A stretch of 64,000 nt of DNA from positions 124,001-188,000 of the forward strand of contig NZ_VCNK01000020.1 of assembly GCF_006265095.1 (NCBI RefSeq), written 5' to 3'. Position numbers and translations under genes: made by a program. The first letter of the stretch is position 1, and each line of letters starts with the position of its first letter. Below are positions 34,415 through 44,220 of the stretch, piece by piece. This stretch comes from Phaeobacter sp. B1627 (GTDB lineage Bacteria; Pseudomonadota; Alphaproteobacteria; Rhodobacterales; Rhodobacteraceae). The notes below the pieces were generated by a model. That model ran no database searches. It saw nothing but the letters and a program-made list of their open reading frames with translations, and was not told where the DNA came from.

Positions 34415-37400
34415 CAGCTCTCAAAAGTTCATTGCACGCAATCGGGCGCCTCGGGTGCAGATCGAATATGATGTCGAGCTTTATGGCGCCGAAAAAAAGG
34501 TGCAGTTGCCGTTCGTAATGGGGGTGATGGCGGATCTGGTGGGGCAATCAAAAACGGCCCAGCCTGCGATTGCGGATCGGAAATTTCTGGACATCGACGT
34601 CGATAATTTTGATGAGCGTATGCGGTCTCTCGCTCCGCGCGCGGCGTTTTCGGTTCCGAATACGCTGACGGGCGAAGGAAACCTGTCGGTTGATCTGACA
34701 TTTGAAAGCATGTCGGATTTCTCGCCCGGAGCGATTGCCTCCAAAGTGGATGCCCTGCGCCCCCTGCTGGACGCGCGTCAACAGCTTGAACAGTTGATGA
34801 CCTATATGGATGGCAAAGCGGGCGCTGAGGAACTGATCGAGAAAATTCTGGGGTCGCCGGCACTTCTGTCATCGCTCGCGGCGTCTAGCGCATCGGCGGG
34901 TGCAGAAACGACCGCGGCCCTGCAGAGCCTGCGGGAGGTTGAAGTACCAGCCGAGGACAGGGGTCCCGACACGGCGGATATTCTGGGGCAGCTTGCGTCA
35001 CACGCGCCTGAGACCGCGCAGGAGGCTGACCCAACCGCCGGAATTCTGGGTGCGCTGAGCGCGGCTGCGCCTCAATCACCCACCGCCGATGACGATGCCG
35101 CGGATGTTCTCTCCGCACTCGCCGCCGTCGAGCCGGATGTGGTTGCGGACCAGAACAGTGGCACGGCCGAAACGCTGGCGCACCTTGCGGCATCCGCTCC
35201 GGTGGCAGAGATCGAAGAGGACGAGACAGGCGCCGTGTTGTCGGAGCTCGGCCGTCAGGAGCCTGTGGTCGCGGAGCCGGATCGCGCGGTTGACGATGCG
35301 CTTGCGGATCTGGCAGGGCAAATTTCGGCCGAAGAGCCAGACGCCGAAGACATGACATCCGGTATTCTCAGCGGCTTGGCGGCCTCTGCACCTGATCACC
35401 CGTCCGAAGAGCAGGATATACAGGGCGATATTCTGGCCAATATCACCCGGCGCGACAATCAGGCAGAGGGAGCAGAACAAGAGGTTCAGGATGTTCTGGC
35501 GAGCCTTGATACAGGCGTCGAAGATACCCCCTCGGATCAAGTGGATATCGCGAGCGTACTCTCCGGCGTTGAAGCGGTCGAAGAGACGGCAGAGCCGGAG
35601 GATGAAGATCTGACCAGCCTGCTCGCAGACCTCGACACGCCGCAAGACGCTGAAACGGTGAGTGTCGATGACGTTCTGTCCGGTTTGGAAACTCCGGACG
35701 ACAGCACAGCCGAGGAAGACATCGACCTTGATGCTCTGCTTGGAGATCTCGACACGCCTGACGATGCGGTTGAGACAAGCGCCGACGATGTGCTGGGGAG
35801 CCTCGGTGCGGTGGAGGAGGCCGCGGATGAGGAAGAGCTCGACCTGGATGCGCTGCTTGGTGATCTCGACGCGCCTGACGATGTGGTTGAGACAAGTGCT
35901 GACGATGTGCTGGGGAGCCTCGGTGCGGTGGACGACGCCGCAGATGAGGAAGAGCTCGACCTGGATGCTCTGCTTGGCAGCTTGGATGCGCCGGAAGATG
36001 TTTCAGAACCGGCTATCGCTGATGCAGCCGCTGATGTGACGGAAGGCGCCGCGTCTGCGCCGGAGGATGATCTCGATTTGGACGCTTTGCTTGGTGACGT
36101 TGACGCGGACGGAGGAGAGAGCGGTTTCGATGCGCAGCCTGACGACGGAGATTTCGATCTCGACAGCCTGCTGGCCGAAACAGAACAGCAGGATGCGGAA
36201 AGCGCCCTCGATCCTGATGCGCTGCTTGGCGGCGAGCCTGAGGCCGACGAACAGGAAGCAAGCCTTGCCGAAGATACCGCAAACACAGTGGCAAATGACA
36301 CGGGCGACGATGATCTTGATGACCTGTTGGGTGGCCTTGATCTGGGGGAAGCTGACACGGATGACCTCGATGATCTGGATGCGCTGTTTGGGGACCTTGA
36401 TGCGGAGGTCGATACGGAAGAGGCTGATGATCTCGATGATCTGGATGCGCTTCTTGCCGATCTCGGCGATGATGACGGTTCGGATGATGCAGGACTTGAT
36501 GCGTTGCTGGGCGATTTGGACGATGGCGATGCGCCGACAGACGACGAGAGCAGCCAACGCAAACCCGAGCTTGCATATGGCACGATTTCAGCAGACAGGC
36601 CGGAGCCGCAAAAGCTGACACGCAAGCGCTTCCGCATCGCTATTTTCGGCGATTTCACCGGCCGCGCGGCAAAGGGGCAGCTCGACACCGGGGAGGCCCT
36701 GGCGGAGCGCAAACCGATCGTGCTGGATCCGGACACGATTGACGACGTCATCGAGAGCTTTGCGACCGAGCTTGTGCTTCCGATTGGAAAAGAGGGTGCG
36801 GGCATTTCCGTAAAGCTGGGCGAGATCGACGATCTGCACCCGGATGAGCTTTATGACAACGTTGCGCTGTTCTCCGAACTGGTCAGTCTGCGCAAGCAGC
36901 TTCAGAGCGGGGTCACCAAAGATCATGCCATGAAGACCCTGTCTGGCTGGGCCGAGGCACATGGCACCCCGGCGCGTGCGCCGAAATCGCGGTCTGGCGG
37001 CAATGCGGTGCCCGCCGACAAAAGGCTGAGCGACTTCCAAAGCCTGATTGGCGACACAACCAACAGTCTGCGCACGGTTTCCCCGGTCGAAGATATGATG
37101 GCGCGGATCGTGGGGCCCCATATCCGTGCCTTGCCGGATCCCAATCTCGGCGCAATGCAGGAGGCGGTCGACCTTGCGCTCTCAGATGCGATGCGGTTGG
37201 TCCTGCATCACCCGGAGTTCCAATCGGTAGAGGCGCAGTGGCGCTCGTTGGATCTGATCGCGCGATCAGTCGAAGTCGACGATACTCTGGACGTGATGGT
37301 CTATGATGTCTCGGCCGAGGAGCTGGCGGCAGATCTCGCGGCGCAGGAGGACCTGTCCCAAACCGGATTTGTGCGCCTGCTGACCGAAGACCCGATGGAC

Positions 37401-38273
37401 GAGGAAACTGGCCGTGGCGCCTATTCTGCGCTTGTTGGTCTCTATACCTTTGAGGAAACGCCCCCGCATGCCGAATTGCTGGCGCGATTTGCACGCGTTG
37501 CAGCGCATGTCGATGCGCCTTTCCTGGCTGCCATTACGCCCGGTTTCTGGGGCACGGAGAAGGCAGAGCGGCCAAAGGTCGTGGCGGAGGCATGGGATAC
37601 GCTGAGCGGCATGGCAGAAGCGGGCCATCTCGGGCTTTTGACGCCCCGGTTTCTGTTGCGGCGACCCTATGGCGCCCGGTCGGAGCCGATTGATCCCTTC
37701 GACTTTGAGGAGTTCACCCAGGCGGAAGGGCTGCGTGGCATGCTGTGGGGGAACCCGGTGGTTCTCGCCGCTATTCTGATGGCGAAGTCCTTCAGGGAGA
37801 ACGGCCCGTCCCTGCAACTGGGATCTATCATGTCTTTGGGGGATATGCCGTTTCACTATGTGAACGACCGCTTCGGGGATCAGGTTGCTCTGCCTTGTAC
37901 GGAACGCAATGTGGACCTGGAAAAGATTGCAATTGCCAAAGAACGTGGTTTCATGCCGATTGCGTCTGTCCGCGGCAGGGATGAGATCCGCCTGACCTCC
38001 TTCAACTCTTTGCGTGGCGACACCTTGCTGGGACCCTGGACAGGAGAACCAGCGCCTGAACCGTCACCACCGGACCCGCGACCGTCGAAACCTGCGGCGG
38101 CGGAAGGTGGCGATACCGGCGACAGCGACGATTTAGACTTCGATTTTGATTTGGACGATGCCAGTGGTGACGACGACGATTTGGACGCGCTGCTTTCTGG
38201 ATTTGGAGACGACGATACTGATTTGGACGGCGATTTGGATGCCGACCTTGAGGCACTTTTGAATGACCTATGA
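34407..38273 (+). CDS. TssB-acidic repeat linker-TssC-like fusion protein
   Basis: A 1288-residue protein. Residues 1-165 are a full TssB domain nearly identical at its start to the separate TssB. Residues 165-720 are an extremely acidic Ala/Asp/Glu/Leu linker with recurring LDALLGDLD and DDVLGSLGAV units. Residues 725-1215 are TssC-like (RFRIAIFGDFTGRA, EAQWRSLDLIARSV, GLLTPRFLLRRPYGARS, DPFDFEEF). The last 60 residues are another Asp-rich tail. The C-terminal sheath segment FFLRPHYQLEG of real TssC is missing. It probably binds sheath or baseplate parts in a regulatory role rather than polymerising. The ATG at 34407 overlaps the channel gene. Confidence 0.85.
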   Translation: MADSSQKFIARNRAPRVQIEYDVELYGAEKKVQLPFVMGVMADLVGQSKTAQPAIADRKFLDIDVDNFDERMRSLAPRAAFSVPNTLTGEGNLSVDLTFESMSDFSPGAIASKVDALRPLLDARQQLEQLMTYMDGKAGAEELIEKILGSPALLSSLAASSASAGAETTAALQSLREVEVPAEDRGPDTADILGQLASHAPETAQEADPTAGILGALSAAAPQSPTADDDAADVLSALAAVEPDVVADQNSGTAETLAHLAASAPVAEIEEDETGAVLSELGRQEPVVAEPDRAVDDALADLAGQISAEEPDAEDMTSGILSGLAASAPDHPSEEQDIQGDILANITRRDNQAEGAEQEVQDVLASLDTGVEDTPSDQVDIASVLSGVEAVEETAEPEDEDLTSLLADLDTPQDAETVSVDDVLSGLETPDDSTAEEDIDLDALLGDLDTPDDAVETSADDVLGSLGAVEEAADEEELDLDALLGDLDAPDDVVETSADDVLGSLGAVDDAADEEELDLDALLGSLDAPEDVSEPAIADAAADVTEGAASAPEDDLDLDALLGDVDADGGESGFDAQPDDGDFDLDSLLAETEQQDAESALDPDALLGGEPEADEQEASLAEDTANTVANDTGDDDLDDLLGGLDLGEADTDDLDDLDALFGDLDAEVDTEEADDLDDLDALLADLGDDDGSDDAGLDALLGDLDDGDAPTDDESSQRKPELAYGTISADRPEPQKLTRKRFRIAIFGDFTGRAAKGQLDTGEALAERKPIVLDPDTIDDVIESFATELVLPIGKEGAGISVKLGEIDDLHPDELYDNVALFSELVSLRKQLQSGVTKDHAMKTLSGWAEAHGTPARAPKSRSGGNAVPADKRLSDFQSLIGDTTNSLRTVSPVEDMMARIVGPHIRALPDPNLGAMQEAVDLALSDAMRLVLHHPEFQSVEAQWRSLDLIARSVEVDDTLDVMVYDVSAEELAADLAAQEDLSQTGFVRLLTEDPMDEETGRGAYSALVGLYTFEETPPHAELLARFARVAAHVDAPFLAAITPGFWGTEKAERPKVVAEAWDTLSGMAEAGHLGLLTPRFLLRRPYGARSEPIDPFDFEEFTQAEGLRGMLWGNPVVLAAILMAKSFRENGPSLQLGSIMSLGDMPFHYVNDRFGDQVALPCTERNVDLEKIAIAKERGFMPIASVRGRDEIRLTSFNSLRGDTLLGPWTGEPAPEPSPPDPRPSKPAAAEGGDTGDSDDLDFDFDLDDASGDDDDLDALLSGFGDDDTDLDGDLDADLEALLNDL
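35784..36017 (+). repeat. 117-base direct repeat inside the acidic linker
   Basis: A unit starting GACGATGTGCTGGGGAGCC at 35784 recurs with few changes at 35901, a period of 117 bases (39 codons). A more diverged copy precedes it from about 35667 and short LDALL-type units continue to about 36530. The two best copies are similar at DNA as well as protein level, suggesting recent expansion. Confidence 0.75.
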
Positions 38274-38345
38274 TTTTGTATTCCGAAACTCTTTACCCAG
38301 GGCTGAGGCGTGCCTCGCCGGTGCCCGGGACAGAAAGGAGAAGCC

Positions 38346-40511
38346 ATGACCGAAAGCAAAGCCCATGAAAATGACGTCGTTTGGATGTCCGGGTCTTATT
38401 CGGTAAAAGGGCTTATGATGCGCCGCGCCATCGTACGCGAAGGATTGAGCAAGCTCACCGAAACGACAATCGAATTCCAGTCCAGAAACTCCGCTGTGTC
38501 ACTAGATGATCTGGTCGGCCAGACCATGAATCTGCATGTGATAACGGAAAACGGGAAGGAGCAAAAATACTCAGGTCTATGCATTTCAGTTGAGAATTTT
38601 GGATTTCGCGACGGATACACTCAGTTCGTTGCAGAAGTCCGGCCGTGGTTCTGGCTTCTGACGCGCACCGAGGATTGCCGGGTCTTTCAGAATATGACGG
38701 CACCGGACATCATCAAGCAGGTGCTGAGCGATCACGGGTTTTCAGATTACAAGGACAGCATGTCCGGATCCTACGCCCAGAGGGACTATTGCCTTCAGTA
38801 CCGCGAAAGCGATTATGCCTTCCTCTGTCGCCTGATGGAGGAGGAGGGGATCTATTTCTTCTTCGACAGCAACAGCAGCCAATCAACTGCGGAAAAGCTC
38901 GTCTTTGCGGACGGGCTGAGCGCGCACAAACCGATCAGTGAAAACCCCTCTGCGGAATTCCACATCCGCGATGATGCGGATCGCAGGCGCGGTGAACATG
39001 TTGCAGAGCTGAGCAAGATCGAGCAGGTCACCCGCGGCAAGGTCACGCTGAACGATTTCGACTTCACCACCCCGCAGGCGGATCTGAAAGTCAGCGACGC
39101 GCAGGCCAAGGGCAAGCATAAATACAAGAATTTCGAAGTTTACGACTATCAGGCGCACTATCGAAAAGACAGTGCGCGGGGCACCGGACTGGCGCGCGCG
39201 CGTATGGATGCGGAGGCTCTGACCTATCAGCAATGGCGTGGCGCATCGTCGTTACGAACTCTGGGCGCGGGCTATACGTTCAAGCTCACCAAACACGCTG
39301 ACACGGACTCCAACAACGATTTTCTGGTGATCGAGGCTACGCATTACCTGAAGGTCGACAGCGAATTCGGGGAACGGGAACGGGGCGTGCGGACTGCGCA
39401 GAAACAGGAGGGTATGCGCCGGGATCTGGTGGCGCAGAACCTCGACTTTCCCAAGGAGATGGAAAAGGACAGCTACGCCAACACATTCCGGGTGATCGAG
39501 AAATCGGTCCAGTTCCGCGCTCCGAGGGTCACGCCCTGGCCAGAGGTTCCGGGTATCCAGACCGCGACCGTGGTCGGCAACTCGGGCGAGGAAATCCTGA
39601 CGGACGAACATGGTCGGGTGAAAATCCAGTTCCATTGGGATCGCGAAGGCAAGAAGAACGAGACCTCATCCTGCTTTGTCCGGGTGATGACGCCCTGGTC
39701 CGGCAAGGATTGGGGCATGGTCGCCGTGCCACGGATCGGACAGGAAGTCGTGGTGCAGTTCGAAGATGGAAATCCGGACCGTCCGATTGTGACCGGGATG
39801 CTCTATAACTCGGAGACCAAACCGCCCTACACATACCCCGACGATCAGACGCAGCTTGGCATCAAGACGAATTCGTCCAAGGGCGGGGGCGGCTACAACG
39901 AATTGATGTTTGATGACAAGAAGGACGCTGAGTTGATGCGCATTCAGGCGCAGAAATATCAGCAGACGCTGGTCAAGGACCGAATGTCGATGACCGTGGG
40001 TCTGGATGCGATCGATAAAGCTGTCGCTTCGGTGGATGAGAAATCATATGATCTGACCATCAAGCAGCATATGAATGAGACGGTTGTCACCGGCAACCGC
40101 ACCGAAATCGTCGAGACCGGCGATAAGATCGAGACCGTGAAGAAAGGAAACTTCACAGAAACGATCGAAACCGGCGACAAGACGATGACGATCGAAAAGG
40201 GGAGCCTCACCGAAAATATCGATACTGGCGATATGGATCTCACCATTGCCACGGGGAACCTGACCGAGAAGATCAGCCTCGGCAACATCACGACAGAAGC
40301 ATCCGCTGGCAAGATCGCGATCAAGGCGGGCATGGAAATTACACTGACCGTGGGTGGGTCATCGATTAAAATCGATAACTCAGGTGTTACTATCAGTGGA
40401 CCGATCATAAAGGTTCAGGCTGATGGGATGCTGGAAGCGAAATCTCCGCTGACGACTGTCAAGGGCGATGGAATGCTGACCCTCAAGGGCGGCGTCACCA
40501 TGATCAACTAG
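38346..40511 (+). CDS. vgrG: VgrG spike protein (TssI)
   Basis: A 721-residue protein with the gp27-like part (SYSVKGLMMRRAIVREGLS, YCLQYRESDYAFLCRLMEEEG), then the gp5 OB-fold (DEHGRVKIQFHWDREGK, RVMTPWSGKDWGMVAVPRIGQEV, FEDGNPDRPIVTG). The C-terminal beta-prism contains repeated TGN/TGD steps (about 575-690). It ends in GGVTMIN with no additional effector domain. AAGGAG precedes the ATG at 38346. No PAAR gene follows. Confidence 0.95.
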   Translation: MTESKAHENDVVWMSGSYSVKGLMMRRAIVREGLSKLTETTIEFQSRNSAVSLDDLVGQTMNLHVITENGKEQKYSGLCISVENFGFRDGYTQFVAEVRPWFWLLTRTEDCRVFQNMTAPDIIKQVLSDHGFSDYKDSMSGSYAQRDYCLQYRESDYAFLCRLMEEEGIYFFFDSNSSQSTAEKLVFADGLSAHKPISENPSAEFHIRDDADRRRGEHVAELSKIEQVTRGKVTLNDFDFTTPQADLKVSDAQAKGKHKYKNFEVYDYQAHYRKDSARGTGLARARMDAEALTYQQWRGASSLRTLGAGYTFKLTKHADTDSNNDFLVIEATHYLKVDSEFGERERGVRTAQKQEGMRRDLVAQNLDFPKEMEKDSYANTFRVIEKSVQFRAPRVTPWPEVPGIQTATVVGNSGEEILTDEHGRVKIQFHWDREGKKNETSSCFVRVMTPWSGKDWGMVAVPRIGQEVVVQFEDGNPDRPIVTGMLYNSETKPPYTYPDDQTQLGIKTNSSKGGGGYNELMFDDKKDAELMRIQAQKYQQTLVKDRMSMTVGLDAIDKAVASVDEKSYDLTIKQHMNETVVTGNRTEIVETGDKIETVKKGNFTETIETGDKTMTIEKGSLTENIDTGDMDLTIATGNLTEKISLGNITTEASAGKIAIKAGMEITLTVGGSSIKIDNSGVTISGPIIKVQADGMLEAKSPLTTVKGDGMLTLKGGVTMIN

Positions 40512-40522
40512 GCGTATATGAC

Positions 40523-41155
40523 ATGGCTGAGATGTTTGAAAATTTGGTGAAACTGCCGAAGGAGCCGGTGGCGAAAATCTTGTCGCGACAACAGGTGTTG
40601 TTGAAAACGCGTCTGGAGAGTGAGGTCAGTGCGACCGCGCCTCAGGTGATTTCCGAACTTTACGAGAAAAAGGCGATGATCGATCTGCTGCGGCTCATGG
40701 GGATCCTGTTGCCGCCGCGCGAAAGGGTCTGGTGGGCCTGTCTTGCGGCCCGTGATTATATCGGCCCGCGCAGCCCGAAGGACCCCCCGTCCCTTTCCAC
40801 GTCAGAAGCCTGGGTCGTCGATCCGACAGAAGACAACAGACAGGCCGCTCGGATCACGATTGACCATGCCTATGTGGATGATGATACCGTGAACTGCGCA
40901 TGGGCGGTGACCTACCATGACGGAACCCTCGGGCCGGGAGATTTGCGCCAATACCCGGCGCCGGCCGGTGCCGCAGAAGCTGCGGCATTCGCCATGAATA
41001 TGGTGGCCTTGGGGCAATTATCTGATAAGTTTGAAGAACATGGCTATATACTGATCGAGAGGGCGCTGGATATTGCCCGTGGCGGAAATGGCCATATTGG
41101 GACTGCGGCTGCAGATGCGGCGGGTATGCCGAAAATCGTTTCGGAAGCAAATTAA
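40523..41155 (+). CDS. Type VI-associated protein of unknown function
   Basis: A 210-residue soluble protein with PPRERVWWACLAARDYIGP near residue 65 and an Ala-rich C-terminus (AAAFAMNMVALGQLS). It starts 11 bases after vgrG and precedes tagH. I recall a family of similar T6SS-cluster proteins (possibly DUF6931) but cannot confirm the name. Position after vgrG suggests an adaptor or a chaperone for spike loading; an effector is also possible. No signal peptide or membrane helix. Confidence 0.7.
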   Translation: MAEMFENLVKLPKEPVAKILSRQQVLLKTRLESEVSATAPQVISELYEKKAMIDLLRLMGILLPPRERVWWACLAARDYIGPRSPKDPPSLSTSEAWVVDPTEDNRQAARITIDHAYVDDDTVNCAWAVTYHDGTLGPGDLRQYPAPAGAAEAAAFAMNMVALGQLSDKFEEHGYILIERALDIARGGNGHIGTAAADAAGMPKIVSEAN

Positions 41156-41177
41156 GGCTGTCAGGAGAGGCGACAAC

Positions 41178-41264
41178 ATGCGCAGACGCGCTCTTGCGGG
41201 TGATCAATGTCCTGGCCGTCTCTCTTGCTGCGCAGGTAGGGGAGAGGTGATGCTATGGGAGTGA
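41178..41264 (+). CDS. Possible 28-residue leader peptide before tagH
   Basis: ATG at 41178 is preceded by a textbook AGGAGAGG site seven bases away, and the frame ends at 41264, overlapping the tagH start by ten bases. The peptide (MRRRALAGDQCPGRLSCC...) has three cysteines and no recognised motif. It could be a translational-coupling leader for tagH, or a chance frame. Confidence 0.3.
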   Translation: MRRRALAGDQCPGRLSCCAGRGEVMLWE

Positions 41265-42829
41265 GGTTGCGATTCCAGTCGTCTGGCACAATGCCTTCGG
41301 ATGCGACCCCGCTGGAATTGCGCGGGCCAAGTCTGACCATTGGGCGAGGGGCCACAAATGACGTGGTTCTGCCAGATCCGGATCAGTTGCTCTCTCGCAA
41401 TCATTGCGTCATTGAAGATCACGGCAGCCATGTCTCTGTCGTGGATCTGAGTTCCAACGGCACGTTTTTGAACTATAGCAAAATGCCGCTCGGGCCGACG
41501 CCGACGCCGCTTCATGATGGCGATGTTCTGACCGTCGGCGCCTATGAACTGGCAGTGGACATCAGCCAGGACAGCGGTGTGCCGGACCCGCTTGCGGTCG
41601 ATCCGCTGGCGGCGGATCCGTTGTCGCCGGGGCATGCGGAAAACGCCCCTGATCCGTTTGCCTTGCTGGATGATGCAGGCCCGGGCGGAGATTTCCTCGA
41701 TGATCTGTTGGGGGAAAACACCACCCCCAAAGGGCCGTCTCAGATGAACCCGGTGGATCCCATCGACGATCTGTTGCCGCCTCTCGGAGAGGAAGAGGAT
41801 CCCTTCTTTCAGACGCCGGACGACGGGCGCCAGGGACAGGGTGCCAGTTTGCCGTCCCATAATCCCGCAGTTCAGGACGGGTTCAGCCCTCAGCTTGCAC
41901 CGCAGTCATCTGTGATCCCCGACGATTGGGATGACGAGTTCCTGTCGGGGATCGGCTCCGCCGAAGACGCGCCCAGGCCAGAGATCCAACCCTTTGCCCG
42001 GCCGGCTGAGGTTGAGCGTCCTGTACCGACGCCCGCTCCGTTCGAGGCCTCTCCGCCGGTTGCACCCACTGTTCCGGTCGCGTCAGATGATCCCTTTGCC
42101 GCGCCGATTGCCGGCGTCGAGGACAGAACAGCCGCGCCTGAACCGCAAGCGGCGCCCCCTGTTGCGGTTGATCCTGAGCCTGCGGTGACAGCCCCCGCCG
42201 AGCCGTCGCCAAAGCCCGCAACCTTGCCATCGGATGGCAGCGATGTGCGGGCATTCGTGGATGCTCTGGCTGTTGAGGATCTGGAAATATCCGCAGAAGA
42301 TCAGACGCCGGTGATGGAACGCATGGGCCGCGTGATGCGTATCTTCATCATTGGATTGCGTGAAATCCTGATGACGCGCACCTCGATCAAATCGGAGTTC
42401 CGGATCGAGCAGACGATGATCTCTGCCGGGGGAAATAACCCGCTGAAGTTTTCCATTTCCCCGGAGCAGGCCATCGAGTCCATGATAAAGCCCCGGGCCC
42501 GTGGCTATCTGGACGCCGAAACCGCCGCCGAAGAGGCATTGAGAGACATAAAAGCCCATGAAATAGCCATGGTCACCGGGATGGAGGCCGCTCTGAAAGG
42601 GGTGCTTGCCAAGCTGGATCCAAAACTGCTGGAAGCGCAGATTGAAAAACGTGGTGGACTTGGTGGCATTTTGCGGAACAAGAAGGCCCAGTATTGGGAC
42701 GTATACGAAAACCACTACGCTGAGATCTCCGATCAGGCGGAAAACGAATTTCATGATCTGTTCAGCCGGGAATTCGCACGCGCATACAAGGCGCAGATGG
42801 ACCGATTGAAAGAAGACGCTGACACGTAG
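41255..42829 (+). CDS. tagH: FHA-domain protein TagH
   Basis: A 524-residue protein. The N-terminal FHA domain (about 1-105) has LTIGRGATNDVVLPD, LSRNHCVIED and DLSSNGTFLN, which recognise phosphothreonine. A Pro/Asp-rich linker (105-325) leads to the type VI FHA C-terminal domain (MERMGRVMRIFIIGLREILM, KAQYWDVYENHYAEI). TagH is the target or scaffold of the PpkA kinase and PppA phosphatase, both encoded downstream. GGAGAGG precedes the ATG. Confidence 0.92.
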   Translation: MGVRLRFQSSGTMPSDATPLELRGPSLTIGRGATNDVVLPDPDQLLSRNHCVIEDHGSHVSVVDLSSNGTFLNYSKMPLGPTPTPLHDGDVLTVGAYELAVDISQDSGVPDPLAVDPLAADPLSPGHAENAPDPFALLDDAGPGGDFLDDLLGENTTPKGPSQMNPVDPIDDLLPPLGEEEDPFFQTPDDGRQGQGASLPSHNPAVQDGFSPQLAPQSSVIPDDWDDEFLSGIGSAEDAPRPEIQPFARPAEVERPVPTPAPFEASPPVAPTVPVASDDPFAAPIAGVEDRTAAPEPQAAPPVAVDPEPAVTAPAEPSPKPATLPSDGSDVRAFVDALAVEDLEISAEDQTPVMERMGRVMRIFIIGLREILMTRTSIKSEFRIEQTMISAGGNNPLKFSISPEQAIESMIKPRARGYLDAETAAEEALRDIKAHEIAMVTGMEAALKGVLAKLDPKLLEAQIEKRGGLGGILRNKKAQYWDVYENHYAEISDQAENEFHDLFSREFARAYKAQMDRLKEDADT

Positions 42830-42857
42830 GTGTGGGCCGAATAGAGAGGAGAGCCAG

Positions 42858-44198
42858 GTGTCCTGGGACAGCAAGGTGCTTTGGACCGAGGGGCTGTTTT
42901 TGCAGCCGCATCATTTTCAGCAGTCCGACCGCTATATGGAGGCGCAGATTGCGGGCCTTGCGCGGCGCCTGGTGCCCTATGCCTGGGGTTTCACTCGTGT
43001 CGAGATTGATTTCGAGGCCCTGAAAATAGGGCAGTTCGCGCTGAAGTCCTGCGAGGGTCTGACGCAGGATGGGGCGGTGTACCGTGTGCCAATGGCCGAC
43101 AGCCATCCTCCGGCGCTCGAAGTGCCGCAGACGGTGAAGGACTGTATCGTCTACCTCACCGTGCCGCAGCGTCGGCAGGGGGGAACAGAGGTCGATCTGA
43201 CCGGTGCCGAGAGATCTGCAAGCCGTCTACGCCCGGCAAAACAGGAAGTGACCGATGTGACGTCGGTGGACCGCAAACCGGTACAGTTGGATGTCGGTAC
43301 GTTGCGGCTGCAATTTGCGCTGGCCGTCGATGATATGGCGGATTTGCTGGCCATTCCGGTCGCCCGCATTATCGAGGTGCGCGCGGACAAGGAAATCGTG
43401 CTGGATCAGGCCTTCATGCCGTCGGCGCTGGATATCCGGGCTGCTCCTGCTTTGCGTGACTTTCTGCGGGAACTGGAGGGTTTGCTGGCCCATCGCATGG
43501 AGGCGCTGTCGGGACGGTTGTCCGAAGCAGGCGGCGCGCGCGGTGTCGCGGATGTTTCAGATTTCATGTTGTTGGCCGTCGTAAACCGAAGCCTGCCACT
43601 GGTGCGGCACTTGCGCGAAATCGAAAACCTGCATCCAGAGCGGCTCTTTGGCATGCTCTCGAGCCTCGCCGGAGAGCTGTCCGCTTTCATGAGCATGGAC
43701 AAGGTCGTGCCAGAGTTTCCCGCATATACGCATGATAACCTGAGCGCGTGTTTCGGGCCAGTGATCCGGGTCTTGCGCCAGTATCTCAGCTCTGTGCTGG
43801 AACAGACCGCGATCCCGATCAAGCTGGAACCCCGCAAATACGGGATCTCGGTCGGGGTGATCGCCGATCGCAAGCTGATAGGAAACTCGGGATTTGTGCT
43901 GGCGGTAAAGGCCGATATTCCCGCCGAAGACGTGCGACGCCACTTTGCCGGACAGGCCAAGATCGGTCCGGTCGAGGAAATTCGCCAGCTTGTGAACTCG
44001 GCGCTTCCGGGCATCACGCTGCGGCCGCTGCCCGTTGCACCCCGGCAGATCCCGTATCATTCCGGTGTGGTTTATTTTGAGATGGACGCCGACAGCCCCT
44101 ATTGGGGCAAGATGACAACATCTGGCGGAATTGCCGTTCACGTATCCGGCCAATATCCCGGGCTCAACATGGAGCTGTGGGCCATTCGAAATGCTTGA
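42858..44198 (+). CDS. tssK: Type VI baseplate-membrane connector TssK
   Basis: A 446-residue protein starting VSWDSKVLWTEGLFLQPHHF, the TssK hallmark (LQPHHFQQ), with a GTG start preceded by GAGAGGAG. Middle and C-terminal regions carry ELEGLLAHRMEALSGRL and PYHSGVVYFEMDADSPYWG. TssK trimers link baseplate to the TssL/TssM membrane complex. It lies 28 bases after tagH. Confidence 0.95.
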   Translation: MSWDSKVLWTEGLFLQPHHFQQSDRYMEAQIAGLARRLVPYAWGFTRVEIDFEALKIGQFALKSCEGLTQDGAVYRVPMADSHPPALEVPQTVKDCIVYLTVPQRRQGGTEVDLTGAERSASRLRPAKQEVTDVTSVDRKPVQLDVGTLRLQFALAVDDMADLLAIPVARIIEVRADKEIVLDQAFMPSALDIRAAPALRDFLRELEGLLAHRMEALSGRLSEAGGARGVADVSDFMLLAVVNRSLPLVRHLREIENLHPERLFGMLSSLAGELSAFMSMDKVVPEFPAYTHDNLSACFGPVIRVLRQYLSSVLEQTAIPIKLEPRKYGISVGVIADRKLIGNSGFVLAVKADIPAEDVRRHFAGQAKIGPVEEIRQLVNSALPGITLRPLPVAPRQIPYHSGVVYFEMDADSPYWGKMTTSGGIAVHVSGQYPGLNMELWAIRNA

Positions 44199-44220
44199 AC
44201 GCGGCTGAAGGAGTATGCCA

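Noticed and set aside
35700-36540. Possible CRISPR array because of regular repeats
   Set aside because: The repeats are in frame with a coding sequence, have a codon-multiple period of 117 bases and no unique spacers.
35537-36805. 422-codon Ser/Arg-rich open frame on the minus strand
   Set aside because: It is the mirror of the Asp/Glu-rich repeat linker; composition is an artefact of the opposite strand and there is no ribosome-binding site.
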